DNA of 64,000 nucleotides from Amycolatopsis keratiniphila subsp. keratiniphila (GCF_001620365.2 NZ_LQMT02000017.1:1-64000), one strand, 5' to 3'; counted from the first letter of the stretch, positions 17,077 through 26,274 are shown. Notes: a model not told the origin generated them from the sequence alone. Made by a program: numbers and translations.

Positions 17077-17206
17077 CGCACCCGCATCGATCTTGCTGGG
17101 TCACCACAAGGGGGTGACAGGGGGACCGCGTTGACGATCGCGTGAGACAGCCGGATACCCACGTTCGCCGGACGCGTTTCCGCCGCGGGCTGGCATCGTG
17201 GCTCGT

Positions 17207-18427
17207 ATGCCTGACGCCGCATACGACGCCGCCGCGGTCCCCGCGATGTTCGGCCCGGACTTCGACAGGGATCCCTCGCCCGCCTACGAGTGGCTTCGGA
17301 GCAACGCGCCGGCGTTCCGGCTCCCGCTGCCCGGAGACACCTGGACCTGGCTGCTGACCCGGCACGCGGACGTCGTTTCCGCCATGGCCGACCCCCGGTT
17401 GTCCAAATGCCCGTCCGTCGCCGCGGAGCACTGGCGCAAGGCCAACCTCGGGCTGCCCGCCGACCACCGGCCGACGCTCATCGGGCATATGAACAACGTC
17501 GAAGGCGACGAGCACGCGCGGCTGCGCAAGGCCTGCGCCGGCGCGTTCGGCCCGCGGCGGCTGCAGCATATGCGCGACCGCACGCATCAGCTCGCGAACG
17601 AGCTGCTCGACCCGATCCTGGACCGGGGCGAAGGCGATCTCGTCGAGGATTTCGCGTACCCGCTGGGAATCCGGTCGATCTGCGAACTCATCGGCATCCC
17701 GGACAGCCTGCTCGACGAGGTCCGCCCGCCCGCGCTGGTGGTCGCCGCCGGCGACGTCACGGACATGGCGTCGATGCTCAAGGCGACCGACGATCTCGAC
17801 GCGCTGCTCGCCGACGTCGTCGCCCGCAAACGCGCCGAACCGGGGGCGGACCTGATCAGCGATCTGCTCACCCAGGAGGCGGCCGGGAAACTGACCGAAG
17901 ACGAGGTCGCCGCGACGGCGTTCCTGTCCCTGATCGCCGGGCACGAGACGACGATCAGTCTCATCGCGTCCACCGCGCTGACCCTCATCACGCATCCGGA
18001 GGAGGCGGCCCGAGCCCGCGCCGACGGTTCACATCTGACGCTCGTCATCGAAGAGGTCCTGCGCCGCGACACCCCGCTGCAGAACACCAGCTGGCGGTTC
18101 GTCACCGAGCCGATGGAACTCGCCGGGCAGCGGATGGAGGCGGGCGATCCGATCCTGTTGTCGTTGCTGGCGGCCAATCGCGACCCGGAGGTACACCCCG
18201 AACCGCTCGCCTTCCGCCCTGGCGAGCGGCCGGTGCGGCACGTGGCCTTCGGGGTCGGACCGCATATCTGCATCGGCGCCGCGCTCGCGCGGATGCAGGC
18301 GTCCGCGGCACTGGAGACGTTGTTCGACCGCGCGCCGTCGATGACGCTGACCGTGCCGGAGGACCGGCTCGTGTGGTGGCCGAGCGCGATCACGCGCGGC
18401 CTGCACAACCTGCCGGTGAAGCTCTAG
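17207..18427 (+). CDS. Cytochrome P450
   Basis: 406 residues, normal class-I bacterial length. The I-helix has AGHETT, the K-helix has EEVLRRDTP (E-x-x-R), and the haem loop is FGVGPHICIGAALARM with the Cys thiolate ligand. It should hydroxylate a small molecule using ferredoxin partners encoded elsewhere. ATG 17207 is used; GTG 17198 is in frame. Its stop overlaps the convergent AfsR-like regulator by 4 bp. No biosynthetic partner is adjacent. Confidence 0.92.
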   Translation: MPDAAYDAAAVPAMFGPDFDRDPSPAYEWLRSNAPAFRLPLPGDTWTWLLTRHADVVSAMADPRLSKCPSVAAEHWRKANLGLPADHRPTLIGHMNNVEGDEHARLRKACAGAFGPRRLQHMRDRTHQLANELLDPILDRGEGDLVEDFAYPLGIRSICELIGIPDSLLDEVRPPALVVAAGDVTDMASMLKATDDLDALLADVVARKRAEPGADLISDLLTQEAAGKLTEDEVAATAFLSLIAGHETTISLIASTALTLITHPEEAARARADGSHLTLVIEEVLRRDTPLQNTSWRFVTEPMELAGQRMEAGDPILLSLLAANRDPEVHPEPLAFRPGERPVRHVAFGVGPHICIGAALARMQASAALETLFDRAPSMTLTVPEDRLVWWPSAITRGLHNLPVKL

Positions 18428-20715
18428 ACGGCGCCTTCGAGGCGGCCCCGGAGCACGTTCGCCTTCCGGTCGTCGAGGTCCATGACGAGCTGGAGCGCGT
18501 CGCGCCAGACGGCCATCGCGTCGTCGGTGTGGCCCTGGGCGGCCAGCGCGCAGCCGCGTTCGTCGAGCGCGTCGGCCTGCCCCCAGACGTCGCCGCAGTT
18601 GCGGTAGGCGGTCAGCGCCTGCTCGCAGTACCCGAGCGCCTGGTCCAGATCGCCGAACCGGCGGCAGGTCCTGGCGAGCGGCACCAGCGCGAAGCCCATT
18701 CCGTGCTGGTCGGCGTCCTTCGCGTAGGCGTCGAAGGCACGCAGACCGTGATCGAGGGCCAGGTCCCGTTCACCGAGGTCGCGGTAGGCGCGGCCGAGAT
18801 GGACCCGCGCGGTCGCTTCGCCGAGCTGGTACCCGATCCGCGCGTTCACCTCCACGCTCTGCTCGGCGAGCCGGACGGCTTCGGCGTAGTCCTCGCGTTC
18901 GTGCGCGATGTTGCCGAGCCCGACCAGCGCCCAGCCGAGGCTCGGGTTCTCGCCGATCTCCTCGGAGATCTCGACGGCCTGGCCGAACAGGTCACGCGCG
19001 CGATCGAGGTCACCGCGTCGCCGGTGCGCCTCGGCGAGGTTGATCGCCGACCACGCCAGCCCGCCGAGGTCACCGCCCGCCTTCGCGGACTCGATCGCCA
19101 CCTCGTGGCTGGAGATCCACGTCTGCCACGGCCTGCCGAGCAGGTGGTAGTCGAACAGCTCCACCGGCAGCCGCCAGCCGACCTCGTACAGCCCGTGGTC
19201 CAGTGCCAGCCGGGCGACGCCGGTGATACTCGGCATCTCCGACGCGCACCAGATGTAGGCCTCGTCGAACGTGGCGAACCGGAGCGGCTCGACACCTTCG
19301 GGTGCCGGCCCCAGATCGATGTGATGGTCGCGGGCCGGGGTCAGCGTCCAGCTCGCGGCGTTGGCCGCGTACAGATACCAGTGGGTCAGCCGGGAAACCG
19401 CCGTCTGCCGCTCGTCTTCCAGGCGCTCGGCGTTGGCCTCTTCGGCGGCGTACACGCGGATCAGGTCGTGGAACCGGTAATACTGCGCGCCGACCTGCTG
19501 GACGAGATGCGCCTGCACGAGCCGGTCGAGCAGCCGTCGCGCGTCGTGCCCGGGCAGCCCGGCGAGCGCGGCCGCCGCCCCCGCGGTGAACCGCGGGCCG
19601 GGATGGAGCCCGAGCAGCCGGAACATCCGGGCGGTGTCGGCCTCCAGCGCGCGATACGACCAGCTGAAAGCGGCCCGGACCCCGACGGTGTCGTCGTCGA
19701 CCGCGAGCAGTTCCAGCCGCCGCCCCTCGGCGACGAGTTCGCGGGCGAGGTCGCCGACGCTCTGATGGGGATGGCCGGCGACCCGTTCGGCGGCGATGTT
19801 CACCGCGAGCGGCAGCGCCGCGCACAGCCGGACGAGCCTGCCGACGCCTTCGGGATCGCCCGCCGCGCGTTCGTCGCCGATGAGGTCGGCCATCAGCCGC
19901 GTCGCTTCGAGTTCTCGCAGTGGCTCCAAGGAAACCTGGACCGCGCCGCTGCCGACGACCAGCCCGGACAACCGCCGCCTGCTGGTGATCAGCACGGTGG
20001 TGTCCGGGGTGCCGGGCAGCACCGGCCGCACCTGAGGTGAGTCGAGGGCGTTGTCCAGTACGACGAGGGTGCGCTGGCCGCGCAACAGGCCGCGCAGGAG
20101 CGCGAGCCGCATGTGCTCCTCGGCGGGGACCCGGTCGGGGCGGACCCCGACGCAGCGCAGGAGGTCGTCGAGGATGTCGGCGGGTTGCGCGGGGGAGCCC
20201 GCCGCGTAGCCGCGCAGATCCGACCAGAGCACGCAATCGAACTCTTCTTGGCGCCGGTTCGCCCAATTCAGCACGAGCGCGGTCTTCCCGACCCCGGGCG
20301 GTCCGGCGACGAAGACCACTTTCGCCGTTTCGGTGAACACCTTTTCGTCCAGCAGCGCCAAATGTTCTTCGCGGCCGACGAAATGATCGGGCGGCGGGGG
20401 AAGATGCACATACGGTTCGGCTCGGGCGGCCTCGGCGAGCACGATCAGGGTCCCGCCCGCGCCCAGCGCGCGATCGCAGGCTTCGGCGAATTCCGCGCTC
20501 GGCGGGGTGAGCCCGCGTTCGACCCGGCTGATCAGACTTTTGTCGACATAGGCGAGTTTCTGAAGCTCGCGCAACGCCAGCCCGCAGGCCTGCCGCCGTT
20601 GCCGCAGGGCGCGGCCGAACGTCGACGCGGCCGTCGAAACCGGCCTCGGTTCCGCGCGTGCTTTCCCGGTCTCCCCGGATCTGGCCGAACCGGAATTCTC
20701 GGTCACCAGAAGCAC
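18424..20715 (-). CDS. AfsR-like regulator: XRE HTH, NB-ARC ATPase, TPR
   Basis: 763 residues. Residues 30-95 are an XRE-type helix-turn-helix (FGRALRQRRQACGLALRELQKLA, then DKSLISRVERG). A NB-ARC ATPase follows with the P-loop VAGPPGVGKTALVLNWA near residue 145 and a Walker B TLVVLDNALD. A winged-helix region and at least six TPR units fill the C-terminal half. This is the architecture of STAND-class regulators of secondary metabolism, activated by ligand-driven ATP binding. The start could be GTG 20715 or GTG 20706. A tiny frame, MRDREM, lies divergently 155 bp upstream. Confidence 0.88.
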   Translation of the reverse strand: MLLVTENSGSARSGETGKARAEPRPVSTAASTFGRALRQRRQACGLALRELQKLAYVDKSLISRVERGLTPPSAEFAEACDRALGAGGTLIVLAEAARAEPYVHLPPPPDHFVGREEHLALLDEKVFTETAKVVFVAGPPGVGKTALVLNWANRRQEEFDCVLWSDLRGYAAGSPAQPADILDDLLRCVGVRPDRVPAEEHMRLALLRGLLRGQRTLVVLDNALDSPQVRPVLPGTPDTTVLITSRRRLSGLVVGSGAVQVSLEPLRELEATRLMADLIGDERAAGDPEGVGRLVRLCAALPLAVNIAAERVAGHPHQSVGDLARELVAEGRRLELLAVDDDTVGVRAAFSWSYRALEADTARMFRLLGLHPGPRFTAGAAAALAGLPGHDARRLLDRLVQAHLVQQVGAQYYRFHDLIRVYAAEEANAERLEDERQTAVSRLTHWYLYAANAASWTLTPARDHHIDLGPAPEGVEPLRFATFDEAYIWCASEMPSITGVARLALDHGLYEVGWRLPVELFDYHLLGRPWQTWISSHEVAIESAKAGGDLGGLAWSAINLAEAHRRRGDLDRARDLFGQAVEISEEIGENPSLGWALVGLGNIAHEREDYAEAVRLAEQSVEVNARIGYQLGEATARVHLGRAYRDLGERDLALDHGLRAFDAYAKDADQHGMGFALVPLARTCRRFGDLDQALGYCEQALTAYRNCGDVWGQADALDERGCALAAQGHTDDAMAVWRDALQLVMDLDDRKANVLRGRLEGAV

Positions 20716-20870
20716 CTTTCTCCCCGCTTCGCGGCAGATCGTGCCACAACCTTCCCATTGCCTGGGTCACAACACGGCCACCGGGTGTGCGCGGGTGCGA
20801 AGTCTGCCCCCAAACTGTGCGAGAACGCGCCCGTTCCCCACCGGTGCGCCGGTCGAAAGGGAGGTGGATC

Positions 20871-20891
20871 ATGCGCGACCGCGAAATGTGA
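20871..20891 (+). CDS. Minigene, hexapeptide MRDREM
   Basis: ATG CGC GAC CGC GAA ATG TGA, preceded by AAAGGGAGGTGG, one of the strongest Shine-Dalgarno sequences in the window, with about seven bases of spacing. It sits alone in the 380-bp gap between the AfsR-like regulator and the EamA transporter, 206 bp before the latter. It may be a leader peptide for the transporter transcript, or a minigene of the kind seen at 2954-3158 (both begin Met-Arg-Asp). Function unknown. Confidence 0.4.
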   Translation: MRDREM

Positions 20892-21096
20892 GCAGGCCCC
20901 GTTCCGCCTTGCGAACACCGGGCGAGTGCTGATCTCCTCGGAAACCGGTCGTGGCCGTCGCTTCCGGCGGCCACGACCGGGTCCTTCCGGAACATGTAGG
21001 ACCGCTTAACGTCGGTGTAGATCTTTTCACTTGTCCTGACGAGTCGCCCGAGGCAGCTTTGGGAGAGGTATCGAGCGGCCCGGCGAAAGGAACGAA

Positions 21097-22032
21097 GTGA
21101 GCATCGGCGCACCGGGAACCCTGGCCCGGATGGGCGTTCTCGCCCTGCTGTGGGGCTCCGGGTTCCTGTGGATCAAGCTCGCGCTGACCGGGCTGCCGCC
21201 CGTTCAGGTGACCGTCGTCCGCTGCGCCCTCGGCGCGGCCGTCCTTCTCGTGCTGAGCCGCTGGGCCGGGCAACGCCTCCCGCGCGGCCGCCGGATCTGG
21301 GGAAGGCTCCTCGTCGCAGCCTTCTTCTGCAACGCCTTGCCGTTCGCGTTGTTCAGCATCGGCGAACTGACCGTCGATTCCGGTGTCGCGGGGGTGATGA
21401 ACGCGACGACCCCGCTGTGGTCGTTGCTTATCGGCATCGGGATCGGCACCGAACGGCGGCTCACGGTGGTCCGTGTGGGCGGGCTGGTCCTCGGTTTCGC
21501 CGGCATCCTGCTGATCTTCGCGCCCTGGGAGAAGAGCGGCCTGCTGGGCTGGGGGACGCTGGCCCTGCTCGGCGCCGGCATCAGCTACGCGATCGCTTTC
21601 GCTTACATGGGAAGGAAACTCGTCGGCGAAGGCGGTCCGATCGCGATCTCCGCCGCGCAGTTGCTGACCGCCACCGGGCTCAGCGCGCTCGCGCTGCCCT
21701 TCGACGCGGCACCGGCCGGGCCGCTGAACGTGACCGCGGTGCTCGCCGTAGTCGTCCTCGGGATCTTCGGCACCGGCGTCACCTTCTACCTCAACTACCG
21801 GCTCATCGCCGACGAAGGCGCGACCTCCGCGGCGACCGTCGGCTATCTGCTGCCGGTCGTCTCGGTCGCGCTGGGCGCGATCGTGCTCGGCGAGGACCTC
21901 GGCCCGCGGGTGCTCGCGGGGATGGCCGTGGTGCTGGTCGGAGTCGCGCTGACGCGCTACGTGAGGTCTTCGGCGAGCAGGTCCATCAGCAACCCGTCGT
22001 GCCAGCCCTCGCCGTCGGTGTCGCGCTCGTAG
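21097..22032 (+). CDS. EamA-family (DMT superfamily) transporter
   Basis: 311 residues with ten predicted membrane helices arranged as two EamA repeats (LLWGSGFLWIKLAL near the N-terminus and the matching second half from about residue 150). DMT proteins of this group export metabolites. It starts with GTG after AAAGGAACGAA. The last 75 bp, coding a polar tail rich in Ser, overlap the 3' end of the convergent GNAT gene. Confidence 0.87.
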   Translation: MSIGAPGTLARMGVLALLWGSGFLWIKLALTGLPPVQVTVVRCALGAAVLLVLSRWAGQRLPRGRRIWGRLLVAAFFCNALPFALFSIGELTVDSGVAGVMNATTPLWSLLIGIGIGTERRLTVVRVGGLVLGFAGILLIFAPWEKSGLLGWGTLALLGAGISYAIAFAYMGRKLVGEGGPIAISAAQLLTATGLSALALPFDAAPAGPLNVTAVLAVVVLGIFGTGVTFYLNYRLIADEGATSAATVGYLLPVVSVALGAIVLGEDLGPRVLAGMAVVLVGVALTRYVRSSASRSISNPSCQPSPSVSRS

Positions 22033-22451
22033 CCGCGCATCACGCCGACCTCGCGGAAACCGACGGCCTTGTAGCAGCGGATGGCGGCGTCGTTGTCCAC
22101 GGCGGGATCGATCACCAGCCGATGGTGCCCGCGATCGTGCAGGAGGTGCCGCGCCATCGTGCGGACCGTGTCCGTGCCCAGGCCCCGGCCGTGCGCCGCC
22201 GGGTCGAGGAAGAGGTCGACCGACGCGTGCCGGTACATCGGGTCCTCCTCCTCGCCGTACTGGACGAAACCGCGGACGACGCCGCCTTCGAGGACCGTGA
22301 AACAGGCCGTCGTGGGGTCGTCGAACGGCCAGGTGGGGGAGTCGTCGACCGAACCCCAGCGCGCCCCGACCTCGGCCGTGCCGCGGATGCGCCGCAGGTC
22401 CGGGACGTGGGCCTCGGTGACCGGGGTCAGGGTCACGATCTCCCCGCGCAA
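21957..22451 (-). CDS. GNAT-family N-acetyltransferase
   Basis: 164 residues. The acetyl-CoA loop is AAHGRGLGTDTVRTMARHL, and the C-terminal NDAAIRCYKAVGFREVGVMRGYERD matches the AAC(6')/RimI-like GNAT fold. Substrate unknown; resemblance to aminoglycoside 6'-acetyltransferases is only at fold level. It overlaps the EamA gene tail to tail by 76 bp. Confidence 0.85.
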   Translation of the reverse strand: MRGEIVTLTPVTEAHVPDLRRIRGTAEVGARWGSVDDSPTWPFDDPTTACFTVLEGGVVRGFVQYGEEEDPMYRHASVDLFLDPAAHGRGLGTDTVRTMARHLLHDRGHHRLVIDPAVDNDAAIRCYKAVGFREVGVMRGYERDTDGEGWHDGLLMDLLAEDLT

Positions 22452-22596
22452 CTCGGTGGTCAGTTCCCGCTCCGTCCGCTCGTCCGAATGGCGTCAGTCT
22501 AGGGAGAAACCGGCGGACGTGCCGCCGGACCGCAAGAACACGGGGGCTTTCCCGGCCGGAATCCGGTATCAACGAAAGAGACGACGGAGGTGGGTC

Positions 22597-22797
22597 ATGG
22601 GGAACCCGTTCGAGGAATTGCGTCCGGTGGAGGAACTGGCCGACGGTGGGGCGACGGCCGTGCGGGCGGCGGTGCTGCGCAAGGCGACCCAAGCGGTGGT
22701 CGCGAACGCCCGCGACGCGACGGACTGCCGGATGCTGCTGGAGATGCTGGGGCTGCATTCGGAAAGGCCGGTCCGGACCGAGGATGAAGCCGCCTGA
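22597..22797 (+). CDS. Small protein with D-C-x-x-L-L-x-M-L-G-L-H motif
   Basis: 66 residues, ATG after ACGGAGGTGGG. The C-terminal half, NARDATDCRMLLEMLGLH, is closely similar to the end of the 63-residue protein at 54650-54841 (KSPEDCATLLDMLGLH), so both belong to one small family. The middle is helical and Ala-rich. A single conserved Cys is present. I do not know the function. Confidence 0.7.
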   Translation: MGNPFEELRPVEELADGGATAVRAAVLRKATQAVVANARDATDCRMLLEMLGLHSERPVRTEDEAA

Positions 22798-22821
22798 GGC
22801 CGCATCGGTCTCGTGAGTGGG

Positions 22822-22882
22822 CAAGTACGTGAAGGCCTCCTTCACTGCGCTAGACGCAATGAAGGGGGCCTTCACGTACTTG
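22822..22882. repeat. Palindromic element family B, copy 1
   Basis: 61 nt with perfect outer arms CAAGTACGTGAAGGCC and complement; the 47-nt core runs from GTGAAGG to CCTTCAC with the centre TGCG-CTAGA-CGCA. The first half-arm GTGAAGG-CCT-CCTTCAC is itself a hairpin. Related copies lie at 22984, 43905 and 51651. It lies between convergent genes. Confidence 0.9.
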
Positions 22883-22983
22883 GGAAGGTGTGAAGGTCGA
22901 GTTTCCTCGGCTGAGCCGGGGAAGGGGTCCTTCACGCGCGGCCGCGTGACTGCTGGTGTTCATGGGGCCCGCGTAGCGCCTCG

Positions 22984-23044
22984 CAAGTCCGTGAAGGCCT
23001 CCTTGAGGGACCCAGAGTCCCTCAAGGAGGCCTTCACGGACTTG
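22984..23044. repeat. Palindromic element family B, copy 2
   Basis: A perfect 28-bp inverted repeat around a 5-base loop (CCAGA), 61 nt in total, the same length as copy 1. It shares GTGAAGGCCTCCTT with copy 1 but has a different inner stem (GAGGGAC/GTCCCTC). Strong candidate terminator for the convergent pair 22597 and 23091. Confidence 0.9.
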
Positions 23045-23090
23045 GCCGGGGAACCAAACCGCAGCCGGAATCCCTAAGTGGCTGAGTGGG

Positions 23091-23450
23091 TCAGCGCCGC
23101 GGCAGCACGCAGAATTCGTTGTCTTCCGGGTCGGCCATGACGACCCAGTCGTCCGACTCGGGGTCTTCGACGATCCTGGCGCCGAGTGACACCAGCCGGG
23201 CGACCTCTTCGCGCTGCTCGAGTTCTGTGGGCGCGAGGTCGAGGTGCAGCCGGTTCTTGCCCGACTTCCCCTCGGGAACCGGCTGGAAGAGCAGGCTCGG
23301 CACATCGGGGCTCTTCAATTCGACATAGGTCACGCCATGACCGTCGGTCCACCGTTCGGTCTCGGGGTAGCCGAGTGCTTCCTTCCAGAACGCGGCCAGT
23401 GCTTCGGCCTCACGGCAATCGACGGCGACGGCGAGCATCCGGGTTCGCAT
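23091..23450 (-). CDS. VOC-family (glyoxalase-like) protein
   Basis: 119 residues forming one VOC unit pair: MLAVAVDCREAEALAAFWKEALGYP, then NRLHLDLAPTELEQREEVARLVSLGA and DPEDNEFCVLPRR at the end. Its metal ligands would be His/Glu residues at the family positions (HLD and the final NEFC). Substrate unknown. ATG 23450 is used; ATG 23438 is also possible. Confidence 0.82.
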   Translation of the reverse strand: MRTRMLAVAVDCREAEALAAFWKEALGYPETERWTDGHGVTYVELKSPDVPSLLFQPVPEGKSGKNRLHLDLAPTELEQREEVARLVSLGARIVEDPESDDWVVMADPEDNEFCVLPRR

Positions 23451-23477
23451 GGATCCACGGTGGCACGGAACGGCGAG

Positions 23478-23502
23478 GTTTGCCGGATGCGCGGACGGGC
23501 AT
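23478..23502 (+). promoter_or_regulatory. Possible SigB/SigF-type promoter of the alcohol dehydrogenase
   Basis: GTTT, 15 bases, GGGCAT, ending 38 bp before the start of the zinc alcohol dehydrogenase. It matches the GTTT-N15-17-GGGTAT consensus except for one -10 base. It partly overlaps the upstream region of the divergent VOC gene. Confidence 0.35.
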
Positions 23503-23539
23503 CCGGCGGGGAGCAGAGCCACTCGCCGAAGGGAGCACC

Positions 23540-24733
23540 ATGAAGGCCGTCACCTGGCACGGCAAACGCGATGTCCGGGTCGACACCGTCCCGGATCCGA
23601 AACTGGTCGAACCGACCGACGCCATCGTGCGGATAACCTCGACCGGTATCTGCGGGTCGGACTTGCACCTTTACGAGGTCCTCGGTGCCTTCATCGACGA
23701 GGGCGACATCCTCGGGCACGAGCCCATGGGCGTCGTCGAAGAGGTCGGTTCCGGGGTGACGAACCTGAAACCCGGCGATCGCGTCGTCGTCCCGTTCAAC
23801 ATCTCCTGCGGCCACTGCTTCATGTGCGACCGCGGCCTGCAATCGCAATGCGAGACCACCCAGGTCACCGACCGGGGCAAGGGCGCGGCGCTGCTCGGCT
23901 ACACCAAGCTCTACGGGCAGGTGCCGGGCGGCCAGGCCGAATACCTCCGGGTCCCGCAGGCCCAGTACGGCCCGATCAAGGTGCCGGACGGCCCGCCGGA
24001 CGAACGTTTCGTGTACCTCTCCGACGTCGTGCCCACGGCCTGGCAGGCCGTCGACTACGCGGACATCCCCGAAGGCGGCACGGTCGTGGTCTTCGGGCTG
24101 GGCCCGATCGGGCAGTTCTGCTGCCGGATCGCGAAACACCGGGGCGCGGGGAAGGTGATCGGCATCGACCTGGTGCCGGAACGGCTCGCGAAGGCCGCCG
24201 CGGCCGGCGTCACCACCTTCGACACACGTGAACACAAGTACCTCGGCGACCTCATCCGCGAGACCACCGGAGGCCGGGGAGCGGACTCGGTGATCGACGC
24301 CGTCGGGATGGAGGCGCACGGTGCCCCGATCGGGCGAATGGCGCAGAACCTGGTCGCCCTGTTGCCCGACCCGATCGGCGCGAAGATCACCGAGAAGGCC
24401 GCGATCGACCGGCTCAGCGTGCTGTACGCGGCCATCGACTGCGTCCGGCGTGGCGGGACGATCTCGCTGAGCGGCGTCTACGGCGGCATGGTCGATCCGC
24501 TGCCGATGATGGACCTGTTCGACAAGCAGATCACCCTGCGGATGGGACAGGCCAACGTCCGTCGCTGGATCGACGACATCATGCCGTTGATCACCGATTC
24601 CGCCGATCCGCTCGGCGTCGAGGGTTTCGCGACGCACAAGATGCCGCTGAAGGACGCGCCCCACGCCTACGAGATCTTCCAGAAGAAACAGGACGGCGCG
24701 GTCAAGATCCTTCTGGAGCCGTCGGCGGCTTGA
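23540..24733 (+). CDS. Zinc-dependent alcohol dehydrogenase (glutathione-independent formaldehyde dehydrogenase-like)
   Basis: 397 residues, MDR superfamily. Catalytic-zinc residues are visible in STGICGSDLHLYEV (Cys) and GHEPMGVVEEVG (His-Glu). A structural-zinc lobe is partly retained as NISCGHCFMCDRGLQSQCE with four Cys. The NAD-binding Rossmann motif is VVFGLGPIGQFCC. The length and the long insert before the C-terminus resemble the FDH-like branch. The start follows GAAGGGAGCACC. It is followed 61 bp later by a CBS protein, a pairing often seen in stress loci. Confidence 0.88.
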   Translation: MKAVTWHGKRDVRVDTVPDPKLVEPTDAIVRITSTGICGSDLHLYEVLGAFIDEGDILGHEPMGVVEEVGSGVTNLKPGDRVVVPFNISCGHCFMCDRGLQSQCETTQVTDRGKGAALLGYTKLYGQVPGGQAEYLRVPQAQYGPIKVPDGPPDERFVYLSDVVPTAWQAVDYADIPEGGTVVVFGLGPIGQFCCRIAKHRGAGKVIGIDLVPERLAKAAAAGVTTFDTREHKYLGDLIRETTGGRGADSVIDAVGMEAHGAPIGRMAQNLVALLPDPIGAKITEKAAIDRLSVLYAAIDCVRRGGTISLSGVYGGMVDPLPMMDLFDKQITLRMGQANVRRWIDDIMPLITDSADPLGVEGFATHKMPLKDAPHAYEIFQKKQDGAVKILLEPSAA

Positions 24734-24734
24734 G

Positions 24735-24759
24735 GTGTCGGCCCGCGGATGCCGGGTAT
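24735..24759 (+). promoter_or_regulatory. Possible SigB/SigF-type promoter of the CBS gene
   Basis: GTGT, 15 bases, GGGTAT, 35 bp upstream of the CBS ATG. The -10 is perfect for the group; the -35 has one mismatch (GTGT for GTTT). Confidence 0.35.
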
Positions 24760-24794
24760 CCGGTGGACGAACCCCTGACGGAAGGAGCGATGGG

Positions 24795-25211
24795 ATGACC
24801 ACGGCACGAGACATCATGACCGCGAACGCGACCTGTGTGTCCGCCTCCGAAACCGTGCTCGACGCGGCCAAGAAGATGGCCGCCGAATCGGTGGGCGCGG
24901 TACCGATCTGCGGCGAGGACGGCAAGCTCAAGGGCATGCTGACCGACCGCGACATCGTGGTGAAGGTCCTGGCCGAAGGCAAGGACCCGAGGGCGCTGCA
25001 CGCCTCGGAACTGGCTCAGGGTGAGGCGGTGACGATCGGCGCGGACGACGACGCCGAGGAGATCATGCGCACCATGGCGAACCACAAGGTCCGGCGGCTG
25101 CCGGTGATCGACGGGCACAAGCTCGTCGGCATCGTGGCGCAGGCCGACGTGGCCAAGGCCCTGCCCAACCCGGACAGCGGGGAGCTGGTGGAAGCCCTGT
25201 CCTACGACTGA
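24795..25211 (+). CDS. Tandem CBS-domain protein
   Basis: 138 residues, two CBS motifs and nothing else. The first is ARDIMTANATCVSASETVLDAA through LKGMLTDRDIVVKVLA, the second starts VTIGADDDAEEIMRTMANHKVRRLPVIDGHKLVGIVAQAD. Such stand-alone pairs bind adenosine nucleotides and act as energy or stress sensors. The start follows GAAGGAGCGATGGG. Confidence 0.92.
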   Translation: MTTARDIMTANATCVSASETVLDAAKKMAAESVGAVPICGEDGKLKGMLTDRDIVVKVLAEGKDPRALHASELAQGEAVTIGADDDAEEIMRTMANHKVRRLPVIDGHKLVGIVAQADVAKALPNPDSGELVEALSYD

Positions 25212-25226
25212 CGGCATACTCGCTCG

Positions 25227-25754
25227 GTGGCGTTCTTCGACATCGAGGGTTACGAACCCGTGTGGCTCTCCGGACTCCAGGAGATCCGGAGAGCACACGG
25301 GGATCGCTTGCGCGCGCTGGTGGGCAAGCGGCTGCGGCATGTCCATCTGACCTGGTTCGTCGAGTACGCCGAGTGGCTCTCCGACGCGCCCGTCGTGGTC
25401 GACTTCGGTGACGAACGGCTGGAGATCACGCACTGGAAGTTCGACGAGATTTCCCTGACCTGGAACACGATCGACCCGTACGGGAAGTCCTCATGGGACT
25501 GGGGAGATCCGGCCGAACCCAATCCGCTCCTGTGGCGGCGGGACGTCTTTCCGGAACTGTCCGCTTTGGAGGGTCAGGTGCTCCAGGACGTCGAGCTGCT
25601 CGACTGCGCGACGCGGGACATGGCGAACGGCATGGTCGCGCTCGGCTTCGTCTTCCCGCACGGCCGGTTCACCGTGTTCAACGCACTCGACGAGAACGGC
25701 ATCGAATACACCGAGCCCGACTCGTCCTATCGGAGGCATTCGCTCGCGGGCTGA
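25227..25754 (+). CDS. Conserved-looking cytosolic protein, function unknown
   Basis: 175 residues, GTG start. Rich in Trp and acidic residues (YAEWLSDAPVVVDFGDERLEITHWKF, then SWDWGDPAEPNP), predicted mixed alpha/beta, no signal peptide or membrane helix. I do not recognise a family. It follows the CBS gene by 15 bp on the same strand. Confidence 0.65.
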   Translation: MAFFDIEGYEPVWLSGLQEIRRAHGDRLRALVGKRLRHVHLTWFVEYAEWLSDAPVVVDFGDERLEITHWKFDEISLTWNTIDPYGKSSWDWGDPAEPNPLLWRRDVFPELSALEGQVLQDVELLDCATRDMANGMVALGFVFPHGRFTVFNALDENGIEYTEPDSSYRRHSLAG

Positions 25755-25797
25755 AAACGGGATGCGCCGGTCTTCGATCTTGGTGATACTTCCCGGC

Positions 25798-26274
25798 ATG
25801 TCCCGGATCAAGCTGGCCGAAGCGCTCGTCTCGCGCGCCGACGCGGCCAAGAAGGTGGAGGCGCTGCGCTCCCGGATCGTCGACAACGCACGGCACCAGG
25901 AGGGCGAGGAACCGTCGGAAGACGCGTCCGCCCTGCTCGTCGAAGCCGAAACCGCGCTGGACGAACTGGAATCACTGATCCAGCGGATCAACCGGACCAA
26001 CGCCGCGACCCCGCTCGGGGAGGGCACGATCACCGACGCGATCGCGCGCCGCGACGTCCTCCGGCTCAGGCACGGTGTCCTGACCGCGGCCGCCGACGCC
26101 GCGGCCGGGCGCAACCAGGGCGGTTACGGCCGTCAGCTCCGTTCGGAACTCCGCTACCTCTCCGCGCTTCCGGTCGCGGAGCTGCGGTCCCGTGCGGACC
26201 GGGTCGCGGGGGAGATCCGGGCGGTCGACGTCGAGATCCAGCGCACCAACTGGGAGACCGACCTCCTGGACTGA
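25798..26274 (+). CDS. DIP1984-family protein
   Basis: 158 residues, long helices throughout. MSRIKLAEALVSRADAAKKVEALRSRI and the NRTNAATPLGEGTITDAIARRDVLRLRH stretch fit the DIP1984 (septicolysin-like) family, whose function is not established. ATG 25798 is the family start; an upstream in-frame start at 25762 would add residues overlapping the intergenic region. Confidence 0.8.
   Translation: MSRIKLAEALVSRADAAKKVEALRSRIVDNARHQEGEEPSEDASALLVEAETALDELESLIQRINRTNAATPLGEGTITDAIARRDVLRLRHGVLTAAADAAAGRNQGGYGRQLRSELRYLSALPVAELRSRADRVAGEIRAVDVEIQRTNWETDLLD

Noticed and set aside
22822-23044. Coding sequence read through the family-B palindromes (KASFTALDAMKGAFTYL-like peptides)
   Set aside because: The reading is a by-product of the palindrome; the same pattern appears in non-coding copies and in several frames, with no start signal.
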